From Alisma plantago-aquatica (taxonomy: Eukaryota; Streptophyta; Magnoliopsida; Alismatales; Alismataceae), in contig OY856410.1 of NCBI GenBank assembly GCA_963693085.1, positions 1,333,619,804-1,333,683,803 of the forward strand: a stretch of DNA of 64,000 nt, given 5' to 3'. Position numbers and translations under genes: made by a program. Positions 9,645 to 22,179 of this stretch are shown one piece after another (positions within the stretch are counted from its first letter, which is position 1; each line of letters starts with the position of its first letter). The notes beneath the pieces are model-generated. The model was not told where the DNA came from. It searched no databases and saw only the letters and a list, made by a program, of their open reading frames with translations.

Positions 9645-12600
9645 TCTTACGACCCCACCTTCCGGTAACCCTCAATTAAGGGTGACCGAGAGGTCAAAGC
9701 CGCACACATAATTTCCGGATCAAAGGTTTGACAATTAACCTAGAACAATTATTAAATTTTAATAGACTAAACTGGAAAGTTGTAAGAAAATAAACTTTTA
9801 CATACCTTTTGAAAACTTGGATCTCTAAACTTCTATCCACATATGAATTCTACTCTAACTAATCCTCCTTGTAGTTTAATTCATGTATTTCACAATATGA
9901 CGATTTACTGTTTGTCCTTTTGGCTTTGTACCTAAAATGCCGACAAATAAAACGTCGGTCAGCATAAAGCTGGTATGTGGGGGAACCAATAATCGTGCAA
10001 TTATTCATAACAACATATTGCATCCAATTACCATTTAACAAACAATTTTACATTTTAAATATAACTGCGCGATCCATGTATTCCCTACCCTCTATGCTGT
10101 CCCTGCAGTAGACCTGGATGCTATTTTCCTTATAGTAGCTCCCCATTAAACCCCTCATGGTCCCACCTATAGGTGAACCAGTTTCTAGGGTTGAGTCACA
10201 TGGTACTACCCGTAAGTAGCCCACTCCTTAACTCATGGCATGCTAAAGGGTCCCATGGCACTACACTTGGTCGCCCAATTTCTAACCCACGATAACCTAG
10301 ACCTTACTCTAGGTTACCCTTTTTTAGCCTTTACAAGCCACATAGGTGGATTTGGATCTAAGCCAGTTATATATATATTCATGGTGATAATCATAGTCAC
10401 TTTATAGTTGCATGAAATAAAAGGCATCCAACATTTATTTTTAAGCAACCGATAAATATATTCAGAAATCACCGTGAAACTAAAGCGATTAATCATAAGC
10501 GTAACCACATACATGTTCAGTAGATTTCTCAAGTTAATATCAATTCCATCCAAGAAAGCAATCCAAGCAAGTAATTCAACCACATAATCAAGAATCCTGA
10601 AAAACACATGTACTCTATTTACTACACACTTTATCAAGATTCTATCTATTCAACTTGAAATCACTTCCTAAGGTTTTCGTATCCATTTTAGGGTTTCATT
10701 TTGCATTTAGGGTTTCACTTTATTTACTATTTAAACCCTATTTCTATTCAATTACTTACAAACCCTAATTTCATATTAAAGGAACACTTAAACATTAATT
10801 AAGCCCATTATGCCTCTTTTATGTTAAAACTATCATTTTTATCCTTTTAATCCATGGCAAGATTATTATACTCATTTATCATCAATTCATAGTTCATTAT
10901 GGCCTAATTCACAAATGAACTCTATATATCATTAAATCCACCTTTTATTCATTAGAAAATCCTAATTACTATATTAAGGGTATTTACCCACAATTACAAA
11001 CTTTTATATACGAATAACTTAGAACCATCATTTAACAACATATTTTCACATTTTTCAATTAAATATGACCTTATTCTCTTTTACCCTAAATTAGGGTTTC
11101 TAAATACTTAATCATTCTCATATGAGGTAAAAAAACCTAAATCATGCAATGTCACATCTAGATCAGGTTCAAATCTAATATTATCATTCAACAGGTTATT
11201 AATACTTAAATTAACCCATTAAGCATACTAGATTCAACCTTTAATCACAAATAGGGTTTTTAACCTAACTTTAATGCACTTTTCATCAACTTATTGTACT
11301 TTTGCAATTAGGAACGGAATAAATCTTTAATATCATTTTTATTGGATTCCACTCGTTCTCCTTATTAAAATACATATATTATTCGTATTTATCCAAGCTA
11401 CGGTTTATTAGATATGAATTTTGCAAAATTGCTTACTTTGGGCCAATCAGAGCGCGCCACTTGTCCTGCTCCATGCAACGTTGCCTTGTAAGTTGAAATC
11501 ATAACTGAATTATGAAACTACCCTTGACTTAAGGATCCGTTCTTTAGCACGCTGAGTGGTAGAGTGGTCAAACACCGCCCGTGCCTTCTTCAACCTTGCG
11601 CAGTCGTGCTACGTCGCCCTAGCTGTGATGGAGCAGCTTCTCTCCTTCCCATGGCCTAGTTCTTTCCGACAACCCCCGCCCTGGCTCCGCCATTCCCAGC
11701 CGCACGTGAGGCACCCTTGGGTATGGCTGCAATGGCCGAGATTAGGCTCTGCAAGCCCGCAGCTCACAGCCATGCTGCAGCCGTGTTGTAGGTGTGCCAT
11801 AGGTGTTTGGATGAAGTTTGACGCTCCAGGATGTTAGCCGATCATCCACTGGTCATCGGGGTACATCAAGCCTTCCTCCAAATGACTCCACATGTCACCA
11901 TTGCTCCATAGAAAACACCACTCATGGTTTAGGATTTTGGACAAAAATGATGAAGAAGGAGAGAGAAAGTGTGCTTGGAATTAACTTAAACTCGGCCAAG
12001 GACTATACCTCTTATAAAGGGGAGAGTATCCATGCCCTACGGTGCTCATCCATGAAATAGCAATGTCCTTTCCTAAAAGGAAATAAATTCCTTCAATGAG
12101 AAGTATATTCTCTCTCTTTGTTTTTATCCTTTGGATATTCTCTATTATTTGGATATCAAGAAATTCGAAATTCCTCTTTTATTTTCTTTGTACTTGCCCT
12201 TTTTAATTCATTGACCACGGATTTTATATTTCCTTAAGTAGAAAATACCACTTCTTTCTCAAAACCATGAAATTCATTAATCATGCATCATATTATCCTC
12301 TTATGTTCCATTATTGATATTTTTCCCTTTCTTTTCTTCATTGGGACTCATTGGATCCCAAGAAACTCAAAAATTTTCGAATTTCCTTTTTAAGGAATAC
12401 TCATTATCCTTTTAAATGCATCAATATACATTATTTCACATTATCTTATTTATTTCTCATTAAAATCTCTCTTTTTGAGGATTTCTCTTTATTTCTCTTT
12501 TATTTTCCTCATTGGTATTCCTTTTAACATTAGGAATCCTTGGGATACGAAATCCCACGAAGGATAACTCAATTCCACCTTTTTCCACTTATTTCCACAT

Positions 12601-12981
12601 TTTATCATTGTTTTCTAGTTCTTTCTTAATAAAGAAATACGTAACTGATCTTTTCTTTTCTTATTGCATTCTTTATGCAACTTTGGACTCCTTGGAACCC
12701 AAGGAACCCAAGAGGCACGAAATCCATCATTTGATTCATTCTTTTGCCTTCCATAGGTTTCCACATCATTCTTTTCTAAAAAACTAAATAATTCATTTAC
12801 TAATTTAATAATTAAATTTCCTTTCTTTATTTCCTTGTTATTGGGCCCAATAGCCAATAAAGCCCACAACACAATCATCAAGGCTATTGTAAATGAAATC
12901 CATTTATTCAAAACAAATTATATCATTATTTGTTCAATTATCTTTAATATGAGAATGAACCCAAAAATTGGGTTTGTAACA
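9645..12981 (-). repeat. 3' LTR of element C (3337 bp)
   Basis: Begins TCTTACGACC (TG mutated to TC) and ends TTGTAACA. It aligns along its whole length with 17371-20812; a 145-bp sample at the start differs by about 10%, while other parts look closer. A GC-rich island at about 11540-11830 breaks the otherwise AT-rich sequence and produces spurious frames on both strands. Confidence 0.9.
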
Positions 12982-12994
12982 TCCTTCCCTTCTT
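12982..12994 (-). promoter_or_regulatory. Polypurine tract of element C
   Basis: Minus-strand AAGAAGGGAAGGA directly precedes the LTR start TGTTACA. The same tract in element D is at 63329-63341. Confidence 0.75.
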
Positions 12995-13120
12995 ATAGGA
13001 ATTTTGTCCTCAAAATTCTTATCAAGCAAATAAACAATTCAAGATAAGACTTTTCCATGTCCATTATTGGCCTGTATGTGGCTTTACCGTACTCATGGAG
13101 CTACCAAAGAACCTTTATCA

Positions 13121-13330
13121 TCACATATTCTTTTCTCTGAGTCCTTTCATCCTGGCGTCTATAAACTGCACAGGTGACTCAGGCCATTTTAGCCTCCCTT
13201 GGGACTCACTAGGTTCATTTCTCAACACATGGTCTGAGTACCTCACATAGTGCTCTAAATTGGACACATAGAACTCATCACACATTACTTTATCCTTAGG
13301 GGTAATATCAAACTTAACCTTCTCCACCAA
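13121..13330 (-). pseudogene. C-terminal end of gypsy polyprotein (integrase tail), element C
   Basis: A 69-residue frame has the pattern SNLEHYVRYSDHVL followed by EP, then ESPVQFIDARMKGLREKN. This matches the conserved end of Tekay/Del pol, where a VFHVSxLRKYV-like segment is followed by a PVxILDR-like segment. It lies 140 bases upstream of the polypurine tract, as expected for the end of pol. The rest of integrase and all of RT and RNase H are too decayed to read. The corresponding piece in D is about 63050-63150. Confidence 0.7.
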
Positions 13331-16300
13331 TCCATATTAAATGAACCCATGCATCAGGGACTTAGCTCTCTCTTAGCTGTAACTTAGAGGGATCATATTT
13401 TCATGTCACATATTCTCCACGGTGAACTGTGTGTCAGTCTACTTTGCATCCGCTCATGATTCCCGTCATCTCTAGGCTCCTTTCAGCCATTGCACGATCA
13501 AAGCGACTTCATCTACACACACTGTGGCCCTTTTCTAACCATCACGTGGTCCTTTCACCAACATCACCTTACTAAAGTGGTGACCGACACAACCTCCCTT
13601 ACAGAGGTTCTTTCAATCCCGATACTGGCTATGGTGGTTATCATCACATCTTTCATAGGACAAGAACTATCTCTAGATATCACCCTGAATAAGCACACAT
13701 GCTCTCATCATACCCTTTAGTCTGGATCATACTAACCATTAGTTAGTTAGAGGTGATAAACTGTACTAACATAGAGTTCTTCATGTTTCTACTTCCACCT
13801 CACGGAAGTGAACCTTTAGGTTATACTCAAGAACTTTTGAACTCACCTCCTGGTGTAGTTGAACCATCTCTCTCATATGTAGTTCAACCCAATATGTCCC
13901 TTGACAATACTCTTTCTTTCTCATGTCATCTAGGTAAGGAGATCTACCATAACCCACATTGCATCTTGACCTTCCTTGGTCTAGGGAAGACTTACAACCT
14001 CCATAGTGATGAACTCCCTTTTCCCCTATAGGGAACTCTTTATACTCTATATCGATACACTGGGTTATTGGTGTTCGTCCTTTACCTCCTAGCTTGCATG
14101 GGGACAAGCCACGTGCAACTTCATCTTAAGCATTTCAAGTACTACTGTCACTTACTATCTTCTTAGTATGGTGTATCATGATTTCCTATATGTCATGATT
14201 CCTTAAGATCAATTCCTCAAAAACCCTAAACCACTCCAGTCAGGGTTTCATCACCTTCCTTTCCAAAGAAGTGCATTTGAGGTTCTACATCCATCCTTTC
14301 ATTACATCAAGGCCTGGGCTGGCTAACCAAACAACCATTAACTTGTTCAACAGATCTTGTTACATCTGAGCATTAGCCAAACATATCTCATATACAAACT
14401 TAGGGTTAGCCTAAAACCTCTTCTAGCTTCTAGCTAAACTAGTCAGATATATCTCAACCAGAGCATCCATTACCACTTCACATCCTTAGGTATTAGGTGA
14501 CATTGAAGACATACACTTCCATGTATTCACTTAATATCTCATCTCATCTCTAGGTTTATCTTCATCGAGAAAACTCTGAGCTCATCCTCTTGGTTTTTGA
14601 ACTCAACCTTGTATGACTCATAGCTCATGCTAAAAACATCCTTATAAGGTAACTACCTCATTCCTCTTAGTGTTTGCAAACCATCCATGTATCATTCACT
14701 TTACCAGGGTATGTTATCTTCTCTGTCCCCATATCTCGTGGCAACGTTCCAATCCACATCATCTTTATCCTTGGTGTATGGCATGCGTACTGTCCTATCT
14801 CTCACTCCCATAACAAGAGGAAATAAGCATTTGACTACAGTCCAAATACAAATTTCTTCCTATTCCAAGAGTAGAGATGGTACATCTCACCTTTCTAGTA
14901 CTCCTTTAAATCTAAGTTGAAACGTGTCGTTTATGCCTCTATATTACAATCATCTTGCTATCAAAGTTACCTCCATGGAAAATTGGTTTCCAACCTACTT
15001 GGGTCACCACACAATCCTTGGTCATTTCCTCTAGGTCTATAGGGTGCCGATACTTTTAGGGTCATCCCTCTTCCCTTATGCATCCAGAGAGTGCCCTACT
15101 CATCTGCCCTTTGGGACCCATGAGTTCATGAAGGTGATCAATCTCCTAACCCATGGCCCTCAGACAATGATAGATGTTACCTGTGACCCTATGGTCATGT
15201 GCAACTAGGGAATTAGGCAAATCCTACTTCCATCGGTCTTATCCCTACCTGACCCTGGGATAGACTTAGGGTTCTATTATAGTACATGTTTAACTTAGAA
15301 CCTTACCCAAGCCTTCATCACCTCTCTCTCTGCAAACATGGGATGCATTTCATCCTTTCATAGGGGTCATGGTGACCTGCCTACCTTGGCCATGCCCCAT
15401 ACCGATTACCTCCATGGTAACACATCCACATGCACTTAGAGGTGGATATCTATGGGTCTATAGGTTCATTTTCATACCATGTACTTTCCACTTAGCTTCT
15501 CAAGATCCTATGAGACCTCTTTAGGTTAACTTGAACCAACAAAATAGGTATACACCCTACCAAAGGGTCCCTCTCCCAGGATGGGAGGAAAACTTCACCT
15601 CGATAACAAAGGCCACACACATCCTTGGGTCTATCATGCTTAACCCTAGAAAGCTATGCAAGGCACAAGTTGACCACCTACTAAACCATGTTAGGTCATA
15701 CTTGTTCTCATCCTCCATATTGGATCAAGATCATACCTTCCCATGTCATCACTTAGCTATGAGGGGTTCATCAAACATACCTTTAATCTTAAGGGGCTTC
15801 CCTTTTCCTTTATACATGAGAAGTACCATGCTCGAAACTATAGCAACTGAATTCTCATCATGAGCATTAGGTACACCACTTCCCCTCTTAGGCCTAGGAA
15901 CCCTAAGTTCACTTTTTGATGACCACTACATGCTCAATCTATTAACCATGAATCAGGCATGTATAAGGCATGACACACACTTCCTATAATCCTTCTATTC
16001 GAGCAACACTTTAGAGTCGAGTCCTCCTTAAGGACAACCAACAAGGCATAAGGCCCCACTAAACCTCTCCAGGGTATACAGAACTTCTTCTTCCTTTCTC
16101 AGAAGGTAAACACTTATACCATAGGCACATAGGTGACAGAAGCCTCATCCTCCCTCTCAGGTTTGTTCCCTCTAAAGACAACCAAGATATCATCATCATC
16201 CAGGGATCAAGCATGAGACCACCACTTTCATCCACTTAGGCCGCATCATTCTCAACTCCCCACTTTTCCTCATATCTCGGAGTCTAGGTTTACAACCTTC

Positions 16301-17356
16301 TTGCTTGGGGTCTAACTCTTTCTCTCTAGAACTAACCCTACAAACATCCTTACTATGTTAGGTTCTCTATCCATGAAGGTGAGTCAAGCTTACAAGCATT
16401 CCCCTTAGATTATGTCTACTCAAGGTTATCCATAACCCTCTATGCTTGTCTCATAAGCTATCCATCCTACTTCCTTGGCCAGGGTTTTAACCTTCTACTT
16501 GTACTACTGATTTACTCTGGATGCCTACTATGCCATGCTCATATAAGCTCATGGGGTTTCCATAGGTTCTTCTATGTCCTCATCAATGAAGGAGCTATCC
16601 TTCGCTCCCCACTGCTCGACCCTTCCTAGGGTTGGGTCACCAAAGGTACTCGGTCATCCAACCTCTCATGGCTCATACATCATCTAAGGCATGTCCATCC
16701 AACCACCTGGTCTACCATGACATCTAACTCATCATGTTGTCTCTCTCTAGCCTTCACTTAGGGTTAGGGTTAACATCATCCTCGGAGGATGTGCCAAGTC
16801 TCTACTTGTAATGGAGATCTCTATCTCCAAGACTAACTCTCTTTATTTATCCTCCTGACAAGAAGGTCTAGCCTCAGGTCTCTTCTGAGGGCATGGCAAC
16901 TTATGTCATACGACCTAAGCATGTATCTATCCTTTAGTTCACTCTTAATCTATTAAGTTTCTGTCCATGACATCTTATTTACATGCTTTTCATTACTTTG
17001 GTGGAGGATTCCTTAAACCTTATCAACCTTACCCATACCTCAAGAGGGTGAGGACAGGAGAGAAAACCCTAATCCTTAAGGTCCTTAATAGAATTTGAGT
17101 TTAGAAGGGATGAACAAGATGAGAGAGTCCTAAAAGTATCTTATTTCGAATCATACCTTAAGACTTTGGCCAGATAGTCACACGGATCTGGGAGTCCTCG
17201 TATTCTGACTAGCGGTATAGAGGAAAATATTGCCAGCCCCCGGTCATGATCCTTTTCTAGACACCTCCGTCTTTCAGATAATCCTCTAATAACTCCCTTG
17301 GGTTCTATGGAGTTTGTAAAATTTAATAATTATTAATGGTTAAGTGAGGAACCTAC
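13331..17356 (-). pseudogene. Decayed gag-pol interior of element C
   Basis: No frame longer than about 110 codons on the coding strand. The sequence aligns by eye with the interior of element D in reverse: 15090-15210 matches 61140-61265, and 16190-16260 matches 60230-60300. It is therefore an old shared gag-pol region with many stops, not unique sequence. At 4.4 kb it is shorter than a typical Tekay interior of 5-6 kb, so deletions are likely, shared in part with D. Confidence 0.65.
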
Positions 17357-17368
17357 GCTTTGATACCA
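17357..17368 (-). promoter_or_regulatory. Primer-binding site of element C, tRNA-iMet type
   Basis: Minus-strand TGGTATCAAAGC, one base from the usual plant TGGTATCAGAGC, two bases inside the 5' LTR. Confidence 0.85.
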
Positions 17369-18090
17369 AATGTTACGACCCCACCTTCTGGTAACCCCCA
17401 ATTAAGGGAGACTGAGAGGTTGAATCTGCACACATAATTTTCGGATCAAAGGTTCGGCAATTAACCAAGAACAATTATGAAATTTTAATAGACTAAACTG
17501 GAAAGATGTAAGAAAATAAACTTTTACATACCTTTTGAAAACTTGGATCTCTAAACTTCTATCCACATATGAATTCTACTCTCACTAATCCTCCTTGTAG
17601 TTTAATTCATGTATTTCATAATATGATGATTTACTGTTTGTCCTTTTGGCTTTGTACCTAAAACACCGGCAAACAAAACGTCGATCACATAAAGCTGATA
17701 TGTGGGGGAACCAATAATCGTGCAATTATTCATAACAATGTATTGCAACCAATTACCATTTAACAAACAATTTTACATTTTAAATATAACTGCGTGATCC
17801 ATGTATTCCCTACCCTCTACACTGTCCCTGTAGTGGACCTGGATACTACTTTCCTTATAGTAGCTCCTCATTAAACCCCTCATGGTCCCACCTATAGGTG
17901 AACCAGTTTCTAGGGTTGAGTCACATGGCACTACCCGTAAGTAGCCCACTCCTTAACTCATGGCATGCTAAAGGGTCTCATGGCACTACACTTGGTAGCC
18001 CAATTTCTAACGCATGATAACCTATACCTTACTCTAGGTTACCCCTTTCTAGCCTTTATAAGACACAAAGGTGGATTCAAATCTAAGCCA

Positions 18091-18094
<4 letters not shown>

Positions 18095-18184
<90 letters not shown>
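18095..18184. repeat. (TA)45 microsatellite in 5' LTR of C
   Basis: Uninterrupted TA dinucleotides over 90 bp. The equivalent site in the other LTR (10368-10378) has only about five units. Confidence 0.95.
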
Positions 18185-18187
<3 letters not shown>

Positions 18188-19822
18188 TCATGGTGATAAT
18201 CATAGTCACTTTATAGTTGCATGAAATAAAAGGCATCCGACAGTTATTTTCAAGCAACTTATAAACACATTCGGAAATCACCGTGAAATAAAGTGATTAT
18301 TCATAAGCGTAACCACATACTTGTTCAATAGATTTCTCAAGCTAATATCAATTCCAACCAAGAAAGAAATCCATGCAAGTAATTCAACCACATAATCAAG
18401 AATCCTGAAAAACACATGTACTCTATTTACTACACACTTTATCAAGATTCTTTCTATTCAACTTGAAATTGCTTCCTAAGGTTTTCGTATCCATTTTAGG
18501 GTTTCATTTTGCATTTAGGGTTTCACTTCATTTACTATTTAAAACCCTATTTCTATTCAATTACTTACAAACCCTAATTTCGGATTAAAGGCACACTTAA
18601 ATATTCATTAAGCCCATTATGCCTCTTTTATGTTAAAACTACCATTTTTATCCTTTTAATCCATGGCAAGATCATTATACTCATTTATCATCAATTCATA
18701 ATTTTTTATGGCCTAATTCACAAATGAACTCTATATATCATTAAATCCACATTTTATTCATTAGAAAACCCTAATTACTATATTAAGGGTATTTACCCAC
18801 AATTAAGAACTTTTATATACAAATAACTTAGAACCATCATTTAACAACATGTTTTCACATTTTTCAATTAAATATGATCTTATCCTCTTTTACCCTAAAT
18901 TAGGGTTTCTAAATGCTTAATCATTATCTTATGAGATACAAAAACCTAAATCATGAAATTTCACAACTAGATCAGGTTCGAATCTAACATTATCATTCAA
19001 CAGGTTATTAATACTTAAATTAACCCATTAAGCATACTAGATTCAACCTTTAATCACAAATAGGGTTTTTAACCTAACTTTAATGCACTTTTCATCAACA
19101 TATTATACTTTTGCAATTAGGAAAGGAATCAATCTTTAATATCATTTTTATTGGATTCCTCTCATTCTCTTGATCAAAATACATATATTATTCATATTTA
19201 TCCGAGCTACAGTTTATTAGATATGAACTTTGCAAAATTACTTACTTTGGGCCAATCAGAGTGCGCCACTTGTCCTGCTCCATGCAACGTTGCCTTGTAA
19301 GTTGAAATCATAACTGAATTATGAAACTACCCTTGACTTAAGGATCCATTCTTTAGCATGCTGAGGGGTAGAACGGTCAAATGCCACCCGTGCCTTCTTC
19401 AACCTTGTGTAGCCGTGCTGCATCACCCTAGCTGTGATGGAGAAACTTCTCCTCTCCTTCCCACAGCATGGTTCTTGCCGCCAACCCCCACCCTGGCTCT
19501 GCCATTCCCAGCCACACGTGAGGTGCCCTTGGGTATGGCTGCAACGACCGATATTAGGCTCTGCAAGCCCATAGCTCACAACCATGTTGCAGCCGTGTTG
19601 CAGGTATGCCGCAGGTGTTTGCGTGAAGTCTAACGCTCCAGGATGTTAGTCGATCATCCACTGGTCATCGGGGTACATTAGGCCTTCCTCCAGATGACTC
19701 CACATGTCACCGTTGCTCTAGAGAAAACACCACCCGAGGTTTAGGGTTTTTGACAAAAACGATGAAGAAGGAGAGAGAAAGGGTTCTTGGAATTAACTTA
19801 AACTCAGCCAAGGACTCTACCC

Positions 19823-19832
19823 CTTATATAGG
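19823..19832 (-). promoter_or_regulatory. TATA box of 5' LTR, element C
   Basis: Minus-strand CCTATATAAG, in a position equivalent to the TATATAAGG at 57025 in the plus-strand element D. Confidence 0.55.
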
Positions 19833-20840
19833 GGAGCGTATGCATGCCCTACGGTGCTCATCCATGAAATAGAAATGTCCTTTCCTAAAAGGAAATCAAT
19901 TCCTTCAATGAGAAGTATATTCTCTCTCTTTCTTTTTATACTTTGGATATTCTCTATTATTTGGATATCAGGAAATTCGAAATTCCTCTTTTATTTTCTT
20001 TGTGCTTGCCCATTTTAATTCATTGACCATGGATTTTATATTTCCTTAAGTAGAAAATACCACTTCTTTAACAAAACCATGAAATTCATTAATCATGCAT
20101 CATATTATCCTCTTATGTTCTATTATTGGTATTTTTCTCTTTCTTTTCTTCATTAGGACTCATTGGATCCCAAAAAACTAAAAAAAATCGAATTTCCTTT
20201 TTAAGGAATACTCATTATCCTTCTAAATGCATCAATATATATTATTTCACATTATCTTGTTTATTTCTCATTAAAATATCTCTTTTTGAGGATTTCTCTT
20301 TATTTCTCTTTTATTTTCCTCATTGGTATTCCTTTTAACATTAGGAATCCTTGGGATACAAAATCCCACTAAGGATAACTCAATTCCACCCTTTTCCACT
20401 TATTTTCCACATTTTATCATTATTTTCAATTTCTTTCTTAATAAAGAAATACTTAATTGATCTTTTTTTTTCTTATTGCATTCTCTATGCAACTTTGGAC
20501 TCCTTGGAACCCAAGGAACCCAAGAGGCATGAAATCGATCCTTGGATTACATTCTTTTGCCTTCTAGTGGTTTCCACATCATTCTTTTCTCAAAAAGTCA
20601 ATTATTCATTTACTAATTTAATAATTGAATTTCCTTTCTTTATTTCCTTGTTATTGGGCCTAATAGACAATAAATCCCACAACACAATCATCAAGGCTAT
20701 TGTAAATGAAATCCCTTTATTCAAAACAAATTATATAATTATTTGTTCAATTATCTTTAATATGAGAAATTACATTTCTCACCAATTGAACCCAAAAATT
20801 GGGGTTGTAACACCAAGGTATCTATCCCTAGGATCACTTA

Positions 20841-21542
20841 GCCTGCATTTGGCACAGGACTAGGATTCTGGAATCTGGACTGGGTTAGTCGGGGTTAGTC
20901 TCGATTCTAGTGCTGAGGTAGTCAAGATGCAGTCTGATTTTGTTTGGCAATGCAGTCTGATTCTGGTCAGCTGGTCTGATTTGAGTCTGTGTGTAGTCTG
21001 AATCCATTTGGCTACAAGTCTGATTTTATTTGGAAGCGTAGTCAGTATCTTCTTATTCTGTCTTGTTCTTACAGCACTGTTTGAACAAGTACGCAGAATG
21101 TGTATTTGTGATGCCACTTCAACCTAAGTTTAGAATATATTAAAAAAATATTTTATTTGTTTTGTGTGGGTGTTATTTTGTATATTTAGAAAAGTGCAAA
21201 TAAGATATGATAATGCTAATTTTTACGTGGTGATTAAAAATTAATGAAATGCTACTTTCATCTGGAATGACATTTGCATGTGGTATATATGTAATGTTGA
21301 ACATATTCGACACATTAATTGTCAAGCTACATGAAATATGAAATTGGCCTAATATATTTTGTTCATAATATAAACAAATAACATTATTGTCACTAATAGC
21401 AACTGATAATAATCATATAGTCATCATTAGTTAAACATAAACGGTCACTGATAATAAAATAATTATTTACGGGTGAACTTTGTTAGGGGAGATGGGAAAA
21501 AAATGGGACGCATGCCATAGCACTAAATAGCCAAACAAAAGC
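20841..21542. mobile_element. Possible PIF/Harbinger-type MITE (about 700 bp)
   Basis: The left end reads TTA then GCCTGCATTTGGCACAGG, close to the GGCCTGTTTGGCA end common in Tourist-like MITEs. The right end is its partial inverse, with TTTGGC and GC conserved, followed by TAA. TTA and TAA do not match as a direct duplication, and the inner terminal bases diverge, so the boundaries are uncertain. The inside has CAGTCTGATTT repeated several times near the left end and no coding capacity. Confidence 0.35.
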
Positions 21543-21832
21543 TAAGATTTTGACAAGCCACTTTGGGGGGACATGGTTGGATGTGTATATTGATTTAAAT
21601 TGGCCAACGTTATGGCCTCATCGTACTCCTCCCATAACACTGGGCATGGTTCCTGCACCGACTGCTTATTTTTTTGTTTGATTTCCTCTTTTGGCCAATA
21701 AAACAACAACGGCAAATGAGGAACGTGCTGACTGACCCGACCCTTGACTTGTTCATCGGTCCCAATTTTTCCCTCCTCCTCCTTTGTGTGATTGCAACAT
21801 GGTTTTTTTGCATAAAAGGTTATCTTCAACAT
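21543..21832 (-). other. Unassigned 96-codon frame
   Basis: A minus-strand frame with an acidic C-terminal half (EEYDEAITLANLNQY). I do not recognise it, and no splice or start context makes it convincing. It may be a decayed exon of the transposon genes to the right. Confidence 0.2.
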
Positions 21833-22179
21833 ATTTTTGAATTTTTTCCAGAGACATCAACAATTTTTCAAATTTTGCCCTTGCCCTTGCCTTTACATGC
21901 GATGTCGACATCTAAAATTAATAAAAATAAAGGTATGAACAAATAACAGAAATCATAAACTAACTGTGCCAATAAGTTTTACAAATAAATAATGCAACCT
22001 AACTTAGATGATACTAAGTTTGAAGGTGATGTAATTTTTGTAAACATAATAATGAAGTAAGAAATTTGATCACATTATGGTAGCAACATATAATATTGTA
22101 ACACATAAGTTGAGTATGTAAAATGTTGTGATGCAAACACACAACTACAACATTTAGCACATATGTTACAAGTTCATTT
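21833..22179. other. AT-rich spacer
   Basis: No gene, repeat or regulatory structure seen in this stretch. Confidence 0.5.

Larger units (their letters stand above)
9645..20812 (-). mobile_element. Element C: complete Ty3/gypsy LTR retrotransposon (11.2 kb), Tekay/Del-like, decayed
   Basis: Two long LTRs (9645-12981 and 17371-20812) are flanked by the 5-bp direct repeat CCAAG at 9640-9644 and 20813-20817. The primer site and polypurine tract place the 5' LTR on the right, so it reads on the minus strand. The internal region is only 4.4 kb and has no intact frame. The one clear coding trace is the end of pol near the 3' LTR (13121-13330). The polypurine context, a GAGGACAAAATT-like stretch then a G-rich tract, is typical of Tekay/Del chromoviruses. 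Element D is the same family in opposite orientation. Confidence 0.9.
17371..20812 (-). repeat. 5' LTR of element C (3442 bp)
   Basis: Starts TGTTACGACC and ends TTGTAACA, a matched inverted terminal pair. It is about 100 bp longer than the other LTR, mostly because of the TA microsatellite at 18095-18184. The 170-codon frame at 20351-20863 lies inside it and is not a gene. Confidence 0.9.

Noticed and set aside
11556..11837. GC-rich frames on both strands, mirrored at 19319-19633 and 57066-57469
   Set aside because: They fall in the GC island of the C/D LTR family, with no conserved frame among copies.
17965..18281. Frames with long IY repeats on both strands
   Set aside because: They are translations of the TA microsatellite.
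20351..20863. 170-codon plus-strand frame
   Set aside because: It lies in the 5' LTR of element C, and related frames appear at 12512, 56056 and 63510 because all are copies of one LTR family. F- and S-rich with no domain.
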